Assembly (NCBI GenBank): GCA_963693315.1
Contig: CAVNZG010001098.1
Location: 86,835-150,834 of the forward strand
Direction: 5' to 3'
From: Diogma glabrata
Lineage: Eukaryota; Arthropoda; Insecta; Diptera; Cylindrotomidae
Length of the DNA: 64,000 nucleotides
Below are positions 33,334-44,729 of the stretch, piece after piece (position 1 is the stretch's first letter; each line of letters begins with the position of its first letter). A program made the translations under genes and the position numbers. The notes below the pieces were generated by a model. It did not search any database. It was given only the letters and a program-made list of their open reading frames with translations, and was not told where the DNA came from.

Positions 33334-33373
33334 GCATTATTAGACATTATTAGGCATTATTAGGCATTATTAG
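33334..33373 (+). repeat. 40-bp filler at the unit 3/unit 4 junction
   Basis: Identical to the filler at 26791-26830, as expected if it was carried along in the 6.5-kb duplication. Confidence 0.88.
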
Positions 33374-33457
33374 ACTAGACATTATTACAACTTTATATCA
33401 TTGTGAAGGAAGAATAAATAAATTTCATTGTTCTGTCGGTTTGTGCATAAAATCTAA

Positions 33458-33496
<39 letters not shown>

Positions 33497-33672
33497 TGAG
33501 TCGAATTTTAGCTTTCATTGTGTTCAGTTGAAATCAAGAGCAATAAATTAATTAATTAAATATTTATTAAAAGTAAAAAGTTGTGAGATAAATTTTTTAC
33601 AAACAATAAATCAAATTGAATTCAAGTTTTAAATAAATAAAAATTTTTCCTGGGCAAACGAATGATGGGTGC

Positions 33673-34851
33673 ATGTCCTTGACATGTACAGAAAATACTA
33701 GTTACAAGAGATCTGCAGATGATTTAGATCTGGCAAATCAGGAAAAAAAATCAAAAATGTATAAGGTACCGGTAAGTAATCAGTTTCAACCACTGATTAA
33801 TCAACAATATGACACAAATACATCTTTACCTATTCAAAATAAGTCAAAAATACCGCCCGTTATCTGCCAATTAAAATATACGGATATTCATGAGTTAATG
33901 AAAAAACTTAAAATAAATCAATATAACGTTAAAATACAGTCAATTGGAACAAAAATTTTGTGTTATTCGATAAACAATTACAATTCATTGATAAACGAGT
34001 TAAATAAAATCAATGGTACTGAATATTTTACATTTGCACTTGAAGAAAATAAAATAACCCGTTTTATTCTTTTTGGATTACCGTCTATTGAAACCAAAAT
34101 TGTAGAAGATGAGTTAAAGGCGATTGGTTTAAATCCTCTGAAGATCTTTAAAACTCAACCAAAAAAATCAAGGAATTGTGATGACTTCATATATTTTGTC
34201 AGTTTTAGAAAAGGAACTGTTACTTTAAACAAACTTAAAGAGTGTAAATATATTTACCATACCGTCTGCAAGTGGGATATTGTAGCTCCATCAAACAACA
34301 CAGGCCCAATACAGTGTATTAGATGTTGTATGTTCGGTCACGGTGTCAACAACTGCCATATGGTTCCAAAATGTCGATATTGTTCAACTCATCATCCAGG
34401 TGATCAAACTGAATGTCCATTTAAAGAAGACGAAACCAAATATAAATGTGCAAATTGTCAAGGACATCATGCAGCCAACAGTGTTATTTGTCCAAAAAGA
34501 GATGAGTATATAGCGATGCGGAAGAAATTAAACATAAGAAATTTTGTATCACAAAAAGCGGATCATAATTTTAATTTTCAACAGTTTCCACTTTTACCAC
34601 AGTCACAAAACACTAATCAAACAGTACCTTTACACGAAACACTTCCAATTAATTCAACTCAACAAAGAACTAGTTATAATAATCTTAATTTAATTTCAGC
34701 TCCACAGGCGAATCATGACACTTTGTTCACTACATCTGAACTTTTTGGTATTTTCAATGAAATTGTCACAAGTTTAAGAAACTGTAGATCTCGCGAAGAT
34801 CAATTTCGTACTATAGCTCAAGTTGCTATTAAATATGCTGTTCAACCATAA
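33673..34851 (+). CDS. Jockey ORF1, gag-like protein (unit 4)
   Basis: An intact 392-aa frame with the same sequence as unit 2 by eye, including FGHGVNNC in the first knuckle. Organisation and expected RNA-binding role are as described for unit 1. Whether it is transcribed cannot be judged. Confidence 0.9.
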   Translation: MSLTCTENTSYKRSADDLDLANQEKKSKMYKVPVSNQFQPLINQQYDTNTSLPIQNKSKIPPVICQLKYTDIHELMKKLKINQYNVKIQSIGTKILCYSINNYNSLINELNKINGTEYFTFALEENKITRFILFGLPSIETKIVEDELKAIGLNPLKIFKTQPKKSRNCDDFIYFVSFRKGTVTLNKLKECKYIYHTVCKWDIVAPSNNTGPIQCIRCCMFGHGVNNCHMVPKCRYCSTHHPGDQTECPFKEDETKYKCANCQGHHAANSVICPKRDEYIAMRKKLNIRNFVSQKADHNFNFQQFPLLPQSQNTNQTVPLHETLPINSTQQRTSYNNLNLISAPQANHDTLFTTSELFGIFNEIVTSLRNCRSREDQFRTIAQVAIKYAVQP

Positions 34852-37496
34852 TAAATTACTTGTTGCTACGTGGAATTGCCGGAGTGTTAAGGCCAAAAAA
34901 TACGAACTGTCAGAATTTTTGTGCAAGTACAATATAGATATAATGCTACTCACTGAAACCCATCTAAAAAGCAATATCTCATTTTTCATTCAGAACTATA
35001 ACTTTTACAGAAGAGACAGGGAGTTCCAATCCAAAGGTGGGGTAGGGATACTAATTAAAAAATCTATATCACATTATCTACTTCCAGATTTAAAATTGAA
35101 ATCAATAGAAAACATGGGTATTCTACTTAAAACTCATAATAACATCTGCCTCAAAATTTTTGTATGTTATTGCCCTAAATCTAGCGATAGTAATCTACGA
35201 TCTGATTTGGTACGTTTGACAAACAGAGATGAACCATATCTTGCAGGCGGAGACTTTAACTGTCACCACAACCAATGGAATTGCTTACGCAATAATAAAG
35301 GCGGCAGAACTCTTAGTAACTTATCGGTTAGTAACGATGGTTGTACTATAATGTACCCAAACTCACCAACTCATATAAGTCCTATTGGAAGATCAAGTAC
35401 CATCGACATATTTTTAACAAATGGCCACGTACCAGTTAGCGATATTAAGTGCCTAAATGAATTAAATTCAGACCATTTGCCTGTTGTTGCAACGGTTAAC
35501 TTTTGTCCTACTGTTATAAGTATAAATAACAAAAAATATTACTACAAAAAAACAAATTGGAAGATGTATAAGGATCATATAGAGAATCACAATAAAACCT
35601 TAATCGTTAATTCTGATTTGAGTTCAAATTGTGGTATTGACAAAGCTATCGAAGGTCTGACTAGAAATAATACTGGCAAGAAATTTATCAACACCATTAG
35701 TCCCATTTCATTACAATGAAAGAATCATCCTTAGTGACGATGTCAAGCTACTTATCAGAATAAGAAACACTCGTCGAAGGCAATGGCAAAGGCTGAGATA
35801 TCCATTTCTGAAAAGCATAGTTAGTGAATTAAACGAGTTGATTAAAACTAAAATTCACGAGCTAATTAATGATAAATGGCAAAAGCAGCTCGAGAGTCTC
35901 CAAAAGGGTTCCAAACCTTATTGGCGTGTCGCAAAAAATCTAAAAAAAAAATACCAACCGATTCCTCCCATCAAAAATGAAACTGCTTTGGTTTTTAATA
36001 ATAAAGAAAAATGTGAACTAATCGCGGAAGGATTCCTTGACGCACATAAATGCCTAAACACAAATTCTAATTTAAATATTGGAAACTCAGTTAATGATAC
36101 TGTCCATGAAATTGATTCACTAAACTGTGTTGATTTAGCAGCTCCCCCTTTAATTACGCAAGATATGTTAAAAAACGTGTTAAACTTTCTTAAACCGTTT
36201 AAAGCCCCAGGAATCGATGAGATACCAAACGTTCTTCTTAAAAAACTGCCCGATATTTCTATTTCATTTATTGCAAATCTATTTAACAGCTGTCTCAAAA
36301 TCGGTTATTTTCCTCAATGTTGGAAGTGTGCGCGCGTAACACCTATTATTAAGCCTGGAAAAGATCCTACAATACATACAAACTACAGACCAATAAGTCT
36401 ACTATGTACATTAGGAAAATTGTTTGAATAACCTTATCAAAGATAAAATTATAGAAATAGTAGAAGAAAATAATATCCTTATTAATGAACAGTTCGGTTT
36501 TCGTAGTGGTCACTCTACAGTTTCGCAAATTCATAGACTTATTGATTATATCAAAGCAAATAGAACTTTAGGGAAATCAACGGGACTAGTACTTATTGAT
36601 CTGGAAAGGGCATTTGATACAGTCTGGATCAAAGGACTCATTCACAAGCTCAGAAATTACCGTTTTCCTATATATCTTCTCAAAATTATATGGTCATATC
36701 TAAATAGTCGTTTATTCTATGTACAAATCTTAGAAGACAAATCATCATTTCACAATATTCCTGCAGGTGTTCCGCAAGGGTCTATACTCGGACCAATTTT
36801 ATTCAATTTGTTCATAAATGACATTCCAAAGATGAATAACTGTGAAATAGCTCTATTTGCGGATGATACTGCGATTTCTACAAGTGATGAGTTGTCCTCA
36901 CCACTTATATATCGACTTAATAGTTATATTAATATGATTATTAAATATTTTGATGATTGGAAACTTCGAATAAATATTTCCAAGTGTCAAGCTATTTATT
37001 TTACTAGATGCAGAGCCCCCAGAAAACTTCCACAATCGCCTATAATAATCCAAATCGACCCATTAGAGTGGAGCAATTCGATAAAATATTTGGGATTTTT
37101 TCTTGATCCACGATTAACAATGAAATTACATATTAACAACACTCTGGCCAAATGTCAAAAACTATTCTTTATGTTTTACCCACTATTGTGTGCTAAGAGT
37201 AAAATGAATTTTGAAAACAAGCTGTTGATATATAAAACAATTCTACTATCAGTAATTATGTATGGTTGTCCCATATGGTGGCGAGCAACTATAACTCACA
37301 AAAAAAATTTCAAGTAGAACAAAACAAATTTTTAAAGCTAATTCTTAAAGTACCAAAAAGGTTCAGTACACGATTACTCCATCACAAAACAAACATGAAT
37401 CAAATACATGAAATTGCCAACCAGCAAACTTTTAATTATCTATCAAAATTGAGCTTATCCGAAAATGAACTAATTCGCAATTTAAGTTTTATATAG
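34835..37496 (+). pseudogene. Jockey ORF2, endonuclease-reverse transcriptase (unit 4, broken)
   Basis: This carries the same three breaks as unit 2: the 2-nt loss after the endonuclease (endonuclease frame ends 35719), the TTTGAATAA shift (about 36424) and the change of frame at the A8 run near 37300. Between them the RT is readable: EQFGFRSGHST, LIDLERAFDTVW, GVPQGSILGP, FADD, YLGFFLDPRLT, and then YGCPIWWRAT up to 37317. The C-terminal stretch 37281-37496 is in the third frame. Identical lesions in units 2 and 4 show descent by duplication. Confidence 0.88.
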
Positions 37497-37749
37497 CAAT
37501 AAAATGAGTGAATAATATGGAAATAAAATATTAGTAAGTTAGAATATAGGTTTTAGTTTTAGTTTTGTAGTTATAAGAAGATCAAATAACCTTCTAAATA
37601 CCAATTATTTATTTTTTTTTTTCAAATAATGTACTATTTTATATTTAAATTCTGTTGTTGTAAAGTTTAAATTTAAACTCATCTCAACAATTTCCTTTTA
37701 TACAGAAAATAATTATATGCGATCAATAAATAAATAAATAAATAAAAAA

Positions 37750-38814
37750 TTTTTTTTTAGTTTTAACTAGTAAAAGATTTTTACAGTTGTTTGAAATTTT
37801 TTAGCAACATTTTCGTTTATAAATGTTCATTTGACTTTCCAAAACTAGCAAATTATTTTAACCATAATACAATATTTTTGTCATACGCTACAATGTATAC
37901 GAGAATTTGTTTACTTAGCAATGTATATACCACAAATAGTTATTTTTAACTTCAAACAGTTTATTTTCATGGCCTACTAGGAAACATGTGTATTTTTTGG
38001 CATATAAATATATAAACTAACAAATTGAATTGTTTCTGAATACAGGAAAGCCTGAATACAGTAAGGGCGTGATCAGGTCTTGGCCAGTCCAGAAAGGGCA
38101 AGCCTTATTATGGCAATCTGATGTGGGCATGTTCTGGTCCTGGTTTACAATACCCTTTTAGGGTTAACATTATTTAAATATATCAGACCCTGATTCGGTT
38201 TTTCGTATTTGACCCCTAGCTGAAATTTCGTTGGTTAAAATTCACTGGACTATTATCCATTTTAGATATACATATTTAAGTTTCATGTATGTTTTAGTTA
38301 TCGCTTCTCGGCTGACAGACTATAATAATAGTGATTAAAGTGGTATATGTTTTAATTTTGTCCATTGTAATTTTTTGAAGTGAAAACTTCTTTCGTTGTG
38401 CAATTTTGTCAGGGGAAAAATTTATATATTCGAGTTATCATTTCCATGTGTCACTTATATATTTTTAAATATAAAATACCTCTATCCGTTCATAACGTTT
38501 CAAGGTCGACTGAGGTTCTATAGATCGAAAGTTCAATTCCTGGAGTGGTACATTTTTTTTAAATTTTTATTAAATAATATTAAAATTATTGTTTTTTTAT
38601 TCATGAATTCAGAAAAATTTCTTTTCACGAATTTTAAAAAAATGGTCGGTAATGCAGTTTTTTAAAGTTATTGCTACTGTCTTTTTCCATTTCGTTCAAA
38701 TTATTGTTATATCGATATTAATATGAAAATTAATTATTTTTTTGGCAGGCAGTGCTAAAAATACTAAAATATTGGTTTTCCCATCATTATTTTCCATAAT
38801 TTCAATCTCGTGAG
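37750..38814. other. Duplicate flank and unique spacer before the hAT element
   Basis: 37750-38700 repeats 31513-32463, including the R2-derived segment (about 37767-37957). 38701-38806 is unique and AT-rich. The hAT target duplication CTCGTGAG lies at 38807-38814. No gene is seen. Confidence 0.65.
38807..38814. repeat. 8-bp target-site duplication (left), hAT
   Basis: CTCGTGAG, identical to 42507-42514. Confidence 0.93.
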
Positions 38815-39114
38815 TAGGGTTTCTAATCCGGATATCCGGATATCGAACTATCCGGATTATTCGACCCAATTTTGACTATTCGATTATCCGGATAATTTTT
38901 TGTAACTATCCGGATATTAAAAAACCCTATATTTTGTAAATAAATAGTTGAATGCGTTGCAAAGTTCAAATAAATACAGTGCTTCTCAGATTTGCGATAT
39001 TGTTTTTAGATTCTACACAACTTTGGCATTTCAGAATAAGAATTTCACAAGATTGTCTAAATTGACAATATTGTGAATTGAGATTACATTTATGTTTTCG
39101 GGAATAGGGCTCCA

Positions 39115-39490
39115 GTTTAAAACTATCATTTGTTGTTTGTACGTTGCTATGTAAATCAATTCTCCAAAATTTTGTAGCGTAGGCAAAAACATTGTATGAC
39201 GTTTAAAATAATCTGCTAGTTTTAGATCATATGAACATTTAATAACGAAAATATTGCTTTAAAAAATTTCAACAACTGTAAAACCAACCTGTCCTCTACA
39301 AACCAAAATTTAATAAGAATTATTTACATTTTACAGACAAAACTAGAGTAAAATAATTTTATTTAGTTTTTTAGCTTCTTATGGGCGTTACGAATTCATT
39401 ATGCCGTCTCATAACGCCCCGGTTTTTATGGATGAGTTTATATATCGCGTATTCTAGACTTTGTAATAATTTTATAGGTATAAATACATA
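39115..39490 (+). repeat. R2 repeat copy inside the hAT 5' region
   Basis: Aligns with 23275-23610 (GTACGTTGCTATGTAAAT, the hairpin GGGCGTTACGA...TCATAACGCCC at about 39383-39419, and TATATATCGCGTATTCTAGAC). As the family occurs elsewhere without hAT sequence, this is an insertion in the hAT rather than part of it. Confidence 0.6.
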
Positions 39491-40293
39491 TTTTGGTTTT
39501 CGTTTGTGTGCTCAAATTTTGTATTTATTTTAATATTTTCTATTAATGAGGCCAGTCCAGAAATTTTTTCCTAGGCTAAATGCATTGAGATTTCGACAAC
39601 CCAAACACTTATCCAATTTGAAGACTTCTTTTTATCGACTTTCGCCAAAAGGTTCTTCATTTGTCTTTTAGTTTGATTTGGAGCCATTGCATACCTGTAG
39701 CAGTTTCATAAAAACATGTAAGCATTAAATATTATGAACTAATTAACAAGTATTTTCTCAAAACTTACTTGCCAATTAACACACGAACCACTACTTTTCT
39801 TTTTAGATTTATAATTGTAGGAACACAGTAATAAGTAATAACAAACGATATTAAATAATATCTGAAGTATTTTTATACATTTTCCATGTCAATAGTCAAT
39901 ACTGCAAAGCATAAGGAGAATTCAAAAATAGGAAAGAGATGCCTTTCTCAGAAAAAAATATTGTAAAAACGGTAATACACCGAAAGCTTGCGAGTGATTT
40001 TGTTTATTTTTTTATTATTAGTTTCTAGTACTTTATAAACAGTGCAAATTTAAAAGAAAAATAGTTCCCGGGAGTAAACGTGTACGTTATAATATAACCT
40101 TAAGAAGGATAATTGGTTCGTAAAATCTGAAATAAAATCTGAAGTGTGTTATTTTTTTAAAAGTTTATGAGAGCAGGGGATTATTTTCAATAATTAAATT
40201 TTGCACCTGCTGCAAGAATTACGGTAAATTATAATTTATAACTATATTAGTAAATTTATTTAAAAAACATATTTTTTTCAAAGCACTGCAGCC

Positions 40294-42246
40294 ATGTCAA
40301 AACGCTCTGAAGTGTGGAATCATTTTAAAAAACATGAAAAAAGTAGAGATGTTGCCTTCTGTAAGCATTGCAGTAAGCAATTAGGATGTAAAGGATCATC
40401 AACGACGCCACTTTTAAATCATTTAAAAGTTCATAAAATAAATATAAATTCAGCTTCAACTTCAACGTCGATCGATAAAATTCATGAACCATCTACATCA
40501 AAAAAAATTAAAAGGGATTCCGGTGATGGAGAAATTACAATATTTTTTAAAAATGAAACCCTGGACGAAATTTTGTCTCGATGTGTGGCAGAAGATGGTT
40601 TTTCAATGAATTCTATAGTGAAATCACGAGCCATCATCGGATATGTCCGAAGTAAAGGCTTTGTCATGCCTAAAAATCCCTCTAGTGTAACAAAAAGTAT
40701 TTTAAACTTTTATGCTATAAAAAAAGAAGAAACTATTGGTGTTCTCAATGAATTAAAAAAAATGAACGTTAAATTTTCAATAACAGTAGACGAATGGACC
40801 GATAATTCAATGAATAGATATCTTAATATTTCACTTCATGCCATTGTCGGCAATTTGATGAACAAATTTGAAATGTTTGTTTTAGGATTAGTTCATATAA
40901 AAGGTACATGCAATGCTGATCAAACCAAACTTTATGTAGAAAATAAATTAAAAGAATTTGAAATTAATATAAAAAGAGACATAATATCATCAACACATGA
41001 TGCCGCCGCAGTTATGGTAAAATATGGAAAAATCCTTGGCATTACATCTCAACTTTGTTATAATCACGGCCTTCATTTAGCAATAACCGATATATTGTAC
41101 AAAAAGAAACCAACAACTTCTTTTTGTGAAGCAGATGAAGAAATACCAGCCTATTTTGAACACGAAATCGAAGATGACGTTGTCGAAAACAGTAAAGATT
41201 TCACTATAAACAGTTTTGAAGATGCTAACATAGTCTTCGAACAAGACGAAGGAGATGATTTTCTAGATTTGACCGAAGAAGTTGATGACGTTGTCAAAAA
41301 CATCAGAAAAATTATAAGAACGATCAAATCCTCTTCAGTCAAAAACAATATTTTACAAGGATATGTTAAAGATAAAGAGGGCAAGTTGTTGCAGTTGATG
41401 TTGGATATAAAAATCCGTTGGAATTCCTTGATAACGATGATAAAACGCTTTCTTCAAATTATAGATCCTGTAAATAAAACTTTAAGTGATTTAAGCCAAC
41501 AAAAAATTTCGGACAGGCATATAGCTATTTTAAAAGAGTTGTTGGATGTCTTATTATCATTGGAAACAGCTGTAAAGGAATTAAGCAAAAATTCAGCGAC
41601 GCTTTTGACTGCTGAAGGCGTTTACAAATTCGTTTTCGAAAAGTTAGAAGAATGTGGAACGAATCTTTCAAAAAAATTATTGAAACAGATAAAACATCGA
41701 ATGGATGAACGTCGTGATAAAATCCTAATGACTCTGATAATCTTTTTAGAAACAGGCAATATTCCACATTCTAATAAATATTTTGATTATGGTACAAAAG
41801 GTGCCTCTATTGCATTGGCGGTAGAAATTTTTAAAAGAATACATCCAACTTTGATTCGATATGATAACTCTGAGGAAATCAGTGAAGATATTACCATTGA
41901 AAAGGAAGATGAAGAAAGTCTAAGTAATGAAGATTGTAAAACATCGTCACTGCAGAAAGAACTAAATAATGCAATTACTTCAATTACGCATGTTGAGAAG
42001 CAGAACGAAGAATGTTCTACATTTCTGAAAAAAGATTTCATTTATTTAAAAAATTATAAAAAAAGGACAGATAATTTAAATTTTTTATATCGCGCATTAT
42101 TAACAATAAAACCTACATCAACTGCAACGGAGCGCGTATTTTCCATTGCTGGTCTCACCAGGACAAAAATTAGAACTCGACTCAATTTCGAGACATTTAA
42201 TGCAATAATTTTTCTAAAATATGCATTTTTAAAAATGAATCAATAA
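40294..42246 (+). CDS. hAT transposase with BED zinc finger
   Basis: One uninterrupted 650-aa frame from an ATG in CTGCAGCCATG. It catalyses cut-and-paste transposition of the enclosing element. Residues 5-48 form a BED zinc finger (C23, C26, H43, H47) for DNA binding. The RNase H-fold catalytic triad can be placed at D166 (ITVDEWTDN), D236 (STHDAAAV) and E613 (TATERVFSIAG). The insertion domain lies between, with the conserved W in IRWNSL. The C-terminal RTKIRTRLNFETFNAIIFLK is the hAT dimerisation block. An acidic stretch lies at about 275-335. A poly(A) signal AATAAA is at 42389, inside the element. Length is typical of the family. With matching TIRs and TSD this looks recently active; expression and activity are unproven. 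Confidence 0.92.
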   Translation: MSKRSEVWNHFKKHEKSRDVAFCKHCSKQLGCKGSSTTPLLNHLKVHKININSASTSTSIDKIHEPSTSKKIKRDSGDGEITIFFKNETLDEILSRCVAEDGFSMNSIVKSRAIIGYVRSKGFVMPKNPSSVTKSILNFYAIKKEETIGVLNELKKMNVKFSITVDEWTDNSMNRYLNISLHAIVGNLMNKFEMFVLGLVHIKGTCNADQTKLYVENKLKEFEINIKRDIISSTHDAAAVMVKYGKILGITSQLCYNHGLHLAITDILYKKKPTTSFCEADEEIPAYFEHEIEDDVVENSKDFTINSFEDANIVFEQDEGDDFLDLTEEVDDVVKNIRKIIRTIKSSSVKNNILQGYVKDKEGKLLQLMLDIKIRWNSLITMIKRFLQIIDPVNKTLSDLSQQKISDRHIAILKELLDVLLSLETAVKELSKNSATLLTAEGVYKFVFEKLEECGTNLSKKLLKQIKHRMDERRDKILMTLIIFLETGNIPHSNKYFDYGTKGASIALAVEIFKRIHPTLIRYDNSEEISEDITIEKEDEESLSNEDCKTSSLQKELNNAITSITHVEKQNEECSTFLKKDFIYLKNYKKRTDNLNFLYRALLTIKPTSTATERVFSIAGLTRTKIRTRLNFETFNAIIFLKYAFLKMNQ

Positions 42247-42506
42247 CTGCATTAATTTAATTAAATTTATTAATAATGCTATTTATTATAATTATTTTAT
42301 GATTTGTTACTATTTTTGTTATTTTGTATAAAAATGAATTAATATAGATACGGGAAAAATATATACATAAATGAATTAAGTACCACAAAATAAAAAACAT
42401 GTCTTTTTTTGTTTTAATTATCCGGATATCCGGATTATCCGGATAATTTATGTTTTATGTATTCGATATCCGGATAGTCAAAAAAGTCGGATATTTAGAA
42501 ACCCTA

Positions 42507-42514
42507 CTCGTGAG
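42507..42514. repeat. 8-bp target-site duplication (right), hAT
   Basis: CTCGTGAG, identical to 38807-38814. Confidence 0.93.
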
Positions 42515-42854
42515 ATAAAATAAGGAAAATAAAAACTATTGTTTGAGTATGTTTCTCTTTCAATATGAGTTTACATCTTCATCACAAAAGATTGATTTAA
42601 ACACAGGGGGCGTTGTACGATTTTGCATGAGGAAAAATTTATATATTCGAGTCAACAAGCATAATTCGATTCATCTAGCAGTCGAGTCATCATGCTAAAT
42701 AAATATTGAATTTATATAATATATAAAAATGAAAGTATGTCTGTTTGTCCTTTATACATTTATACACCATTCATTCGATCATCATGAAAATTTGGGAAGT
42801 TGTTGTGTACACTAGCACAAAGGTAGCTGGCCAACTTTCTTTTTTCAGCAACTG
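42515..42854. other. AT-rich spacer
   Basis: No gene is seen. GGAAAAATTTATATATTCGA at about 42632 also occurs near 32177 and 38414, so part is repeat-derived. Confidence 0.5.
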
Positions 42855-43690
42855 CACCTCAGGGCCCTTATATTTATTTTTAGGGGTTTTGCCTAAATGT
42901 TGTTAATTATTCAATTTGGTTTTTATTTAAATATCGTTTTATACGGTTGGTTTGCTTTAATCAATGTTTTTTTGTTGAACTTAATTTTTATGATATTGAG
43001 AAATGAAAGTATAATCTGAAACAAATACATTTGTATATAAAAATTATATGTATTGGAATTTAACACATCATGATGTTACAAATTTTATCATCGACACCAA
43101 ATATGTTGTTGGTTTGCAATGGTATGTAATACATGTTTTTAAAATTAAGTGAAGATAGTTGATAACACCAATTATTTCGATTCAAACATCAAAACTACGA
43201 GACGGAATTCGCACAAATACTATACAGAGTAGCGTTGCTTATGTATGATTAAACATGGATGGCAATCATGATGAATAAACTGGTTAAAAATAGTGGCACT
43301 TAGCCGGTAGTGGTTTGCAAATGGTAACAATGCATTAATACCAATGAATTGAATACTAAGCTTTCCGCAGGAAGATTTGTAAAATTTTAAATTTATGATC
43401 TAGGGTGTGACAACCCCGCGTACTCTAGTCTCTGCTATTGGCATATGAGTTAACTTGAGATATCGTATACCACTGGCAATAGCAGTGAAATATCACTAGC
43501 CAAAGTGATATTTTAGGGGTGCTAGCGGATGAAGTTTACTCAATCAAAGATAGCATCACTTAGTTTTAGTTATAGAATATTTTTTGATGATGACACGCTA
43601 TTTTTTAAAATAAAATGTGCCACAACAACACATAAAAACCTTGGTCCCACAACAACATGCTTTCTAAGGTGTTGATAGACGAAAATGTTT
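42855..43690 (+). repeat. R5/R6 long repeat, direct copy
   Basis: Starting at CCTCAGGGCCCTTATA, the segment is colinear with the reverse complement of 54927-55674. Landmarks: GGTTTTGCCTAAATGTTG, CACCAAATATGTTGTTGG, AAGTGAAGATAGTTG, GGATGGCAATCATGATGA, GGCACTTAGCCGG and AACAATGCATTAATACCAAT. It ends with the R6 phrase GGTCCCACAACAACATGC. The function is unknown; it may be part of a Helitron or a large TIR element. Confidence 0.6.
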
Positions 43691-44029
43691 ATATTATATG
43701 TTTTGATTATTTTAAATATAAAAATTTGTATAAAAGTTGCTTGGAATGCTGATAGATGTGAAACCCAGAACAGTTTTAATGATTTTAATTTAAAAAATAT
43801 GGAGGGGCTGAAATCTCACAGCTCTGAGATACCAAGACTTCGGTCTGGGTAAAGGATTTTGATATAGTTTTCGGCAAAAAACTTTCACGAGGACATGGTT
43901 TTTAGTTTTGGGCAGCGATGTATATCAAACATAACTCTTTGTTAAAGTACAAGTATTTTTTATATCTGTTTAAAAATTTATTACAAAACTAACACGAAAC
44001 ATCAATACGTTGCCGGAAAATTATAATCA

Positions 44030-44700
44030 AAATTCCAAAAATATTGTTAAAATAAATAAAATCAAACTTTTTCAAAATTCTAAAAATACTCTAAATATTA
44101 GAATGATATCAAATATTTAAACTTTTTCTAAATTCCGATAATATGCCAAAATTTCTTGAAAATTCAAACTTTTCCAAAATTCTAAAAATTTGCAAAAATT
44201 ATTACAAAATCAAAAATTAAAACTTTTTTCAAAATTCCAAAAATTATAATAAAATCAAAAATTAAAAATTTTTCAAAATTCTAAAAATATTCCAAAAATT
44301 ATAACAAAATAAAAAATTGAAACCTTTTTCAAAATTCCAAAAATATTCCAAAAATCAGAATGAAATCAAATATTTAAACTTTTTCTAAATTCCAACATTA
44401 ATCCAAAAATTCTTAAAATTCAAACTTTTTCCAAAATTCTAAAAATATTGCAAAAATTATTACAAAATCAAAAATTGAAAATTTTTTCGAAATTCCAAAA
44501 ATTATAATAAAATCAAAAATTAAAAATTTTTCAAAATTCACAAAATATTCCAAAAATTCTTACGAAATCAAAAATTAAAACTTCTCCTGAAATTCTAAAA
44601 ATATTGCAAAAATTATTACAAAATCAATAATACAAACTTTTTCAAAATTTCAAAAATATTTCAAAAACTATAACAAATTCAAAAATTTCCATGTTCAATT
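44030..44700 (+). repeat. AT-rich minisatellite in X (about 55-60 bp unit)
   Basis: About a dozen imperfect iterations of a unit containing AAAATCAAAAATTAAAAC, TTTTTCAAAATTC and AAAAATATTCCAAAAATT. Inverse versions are at about 49390-49570 and 62930-63200. Confidence 0.75.
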
Positions 44701-44729
44701 TCATTTTAAATTACATTTACGTCATAAAA

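Larger units (their letters stand above)
33375..37749 (+). mobile_element. Jockey-clade retrotransposon, unit 4 (full span, no MITE)
   Basis: Duplicate of unit 2 with a 34-nt T tract (33461-33494), ORF1, broken ORF2 and the (AATA)n tail. It preserves the uninterrupted RT region at the site where unit 2 has the MITE. Confidence 0.88.
32464..38700 (+). repeat. Segmental tandem duplication, second copy (6237 bp, no MITE)
   Basis: The second copy begins with the same CCATTAGTCCC in mid-ORF2 and ends TTCGTTCAAA, after which unique sequence follows. It carries unit 3 (copy of the unit 1 end) and unit 4 (copy of unit 2). Diagnostic bases agree: units 1 and 3 have GATCCCACA while units 2 and 4 have GATCCTACA. 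Confidence 0.9.
38815..42506 (+). mobile_element. Complete autonomous-type hAT transposon
   Basis: The 3692-bp element begins TAGGGTTTCTAA and ends TTAGAAACCCTA, flanked by the exact 8-bp duplication CTCGTGAG (38807-38814 and 42507-42514). Several CCGGATAT-type palindromic motifs crowd both subterminal regions (38830-38925 and 42418-42492), as expected for transposase-binding sites. It encodes one uninterrupted transposase. An R2-type MITE (about 39115-39490) is lodged in its 5' non-coding part. Confidence 0.92.

Noticed and set aside
37290..37320. Programmed -1 frameshift at the A8 run in Jockey ORF2
   Set aside because: A AAA AAT could slip, but an indel in a homopolymer is simpler and the copies are not independent.
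38396..38665. 89-aa frame duplicated at 32159 and 38396
   Set aside because: Duplication comes from the 6.5-kb segment; it starts with a non-ATG codon and has no recognisable domain.
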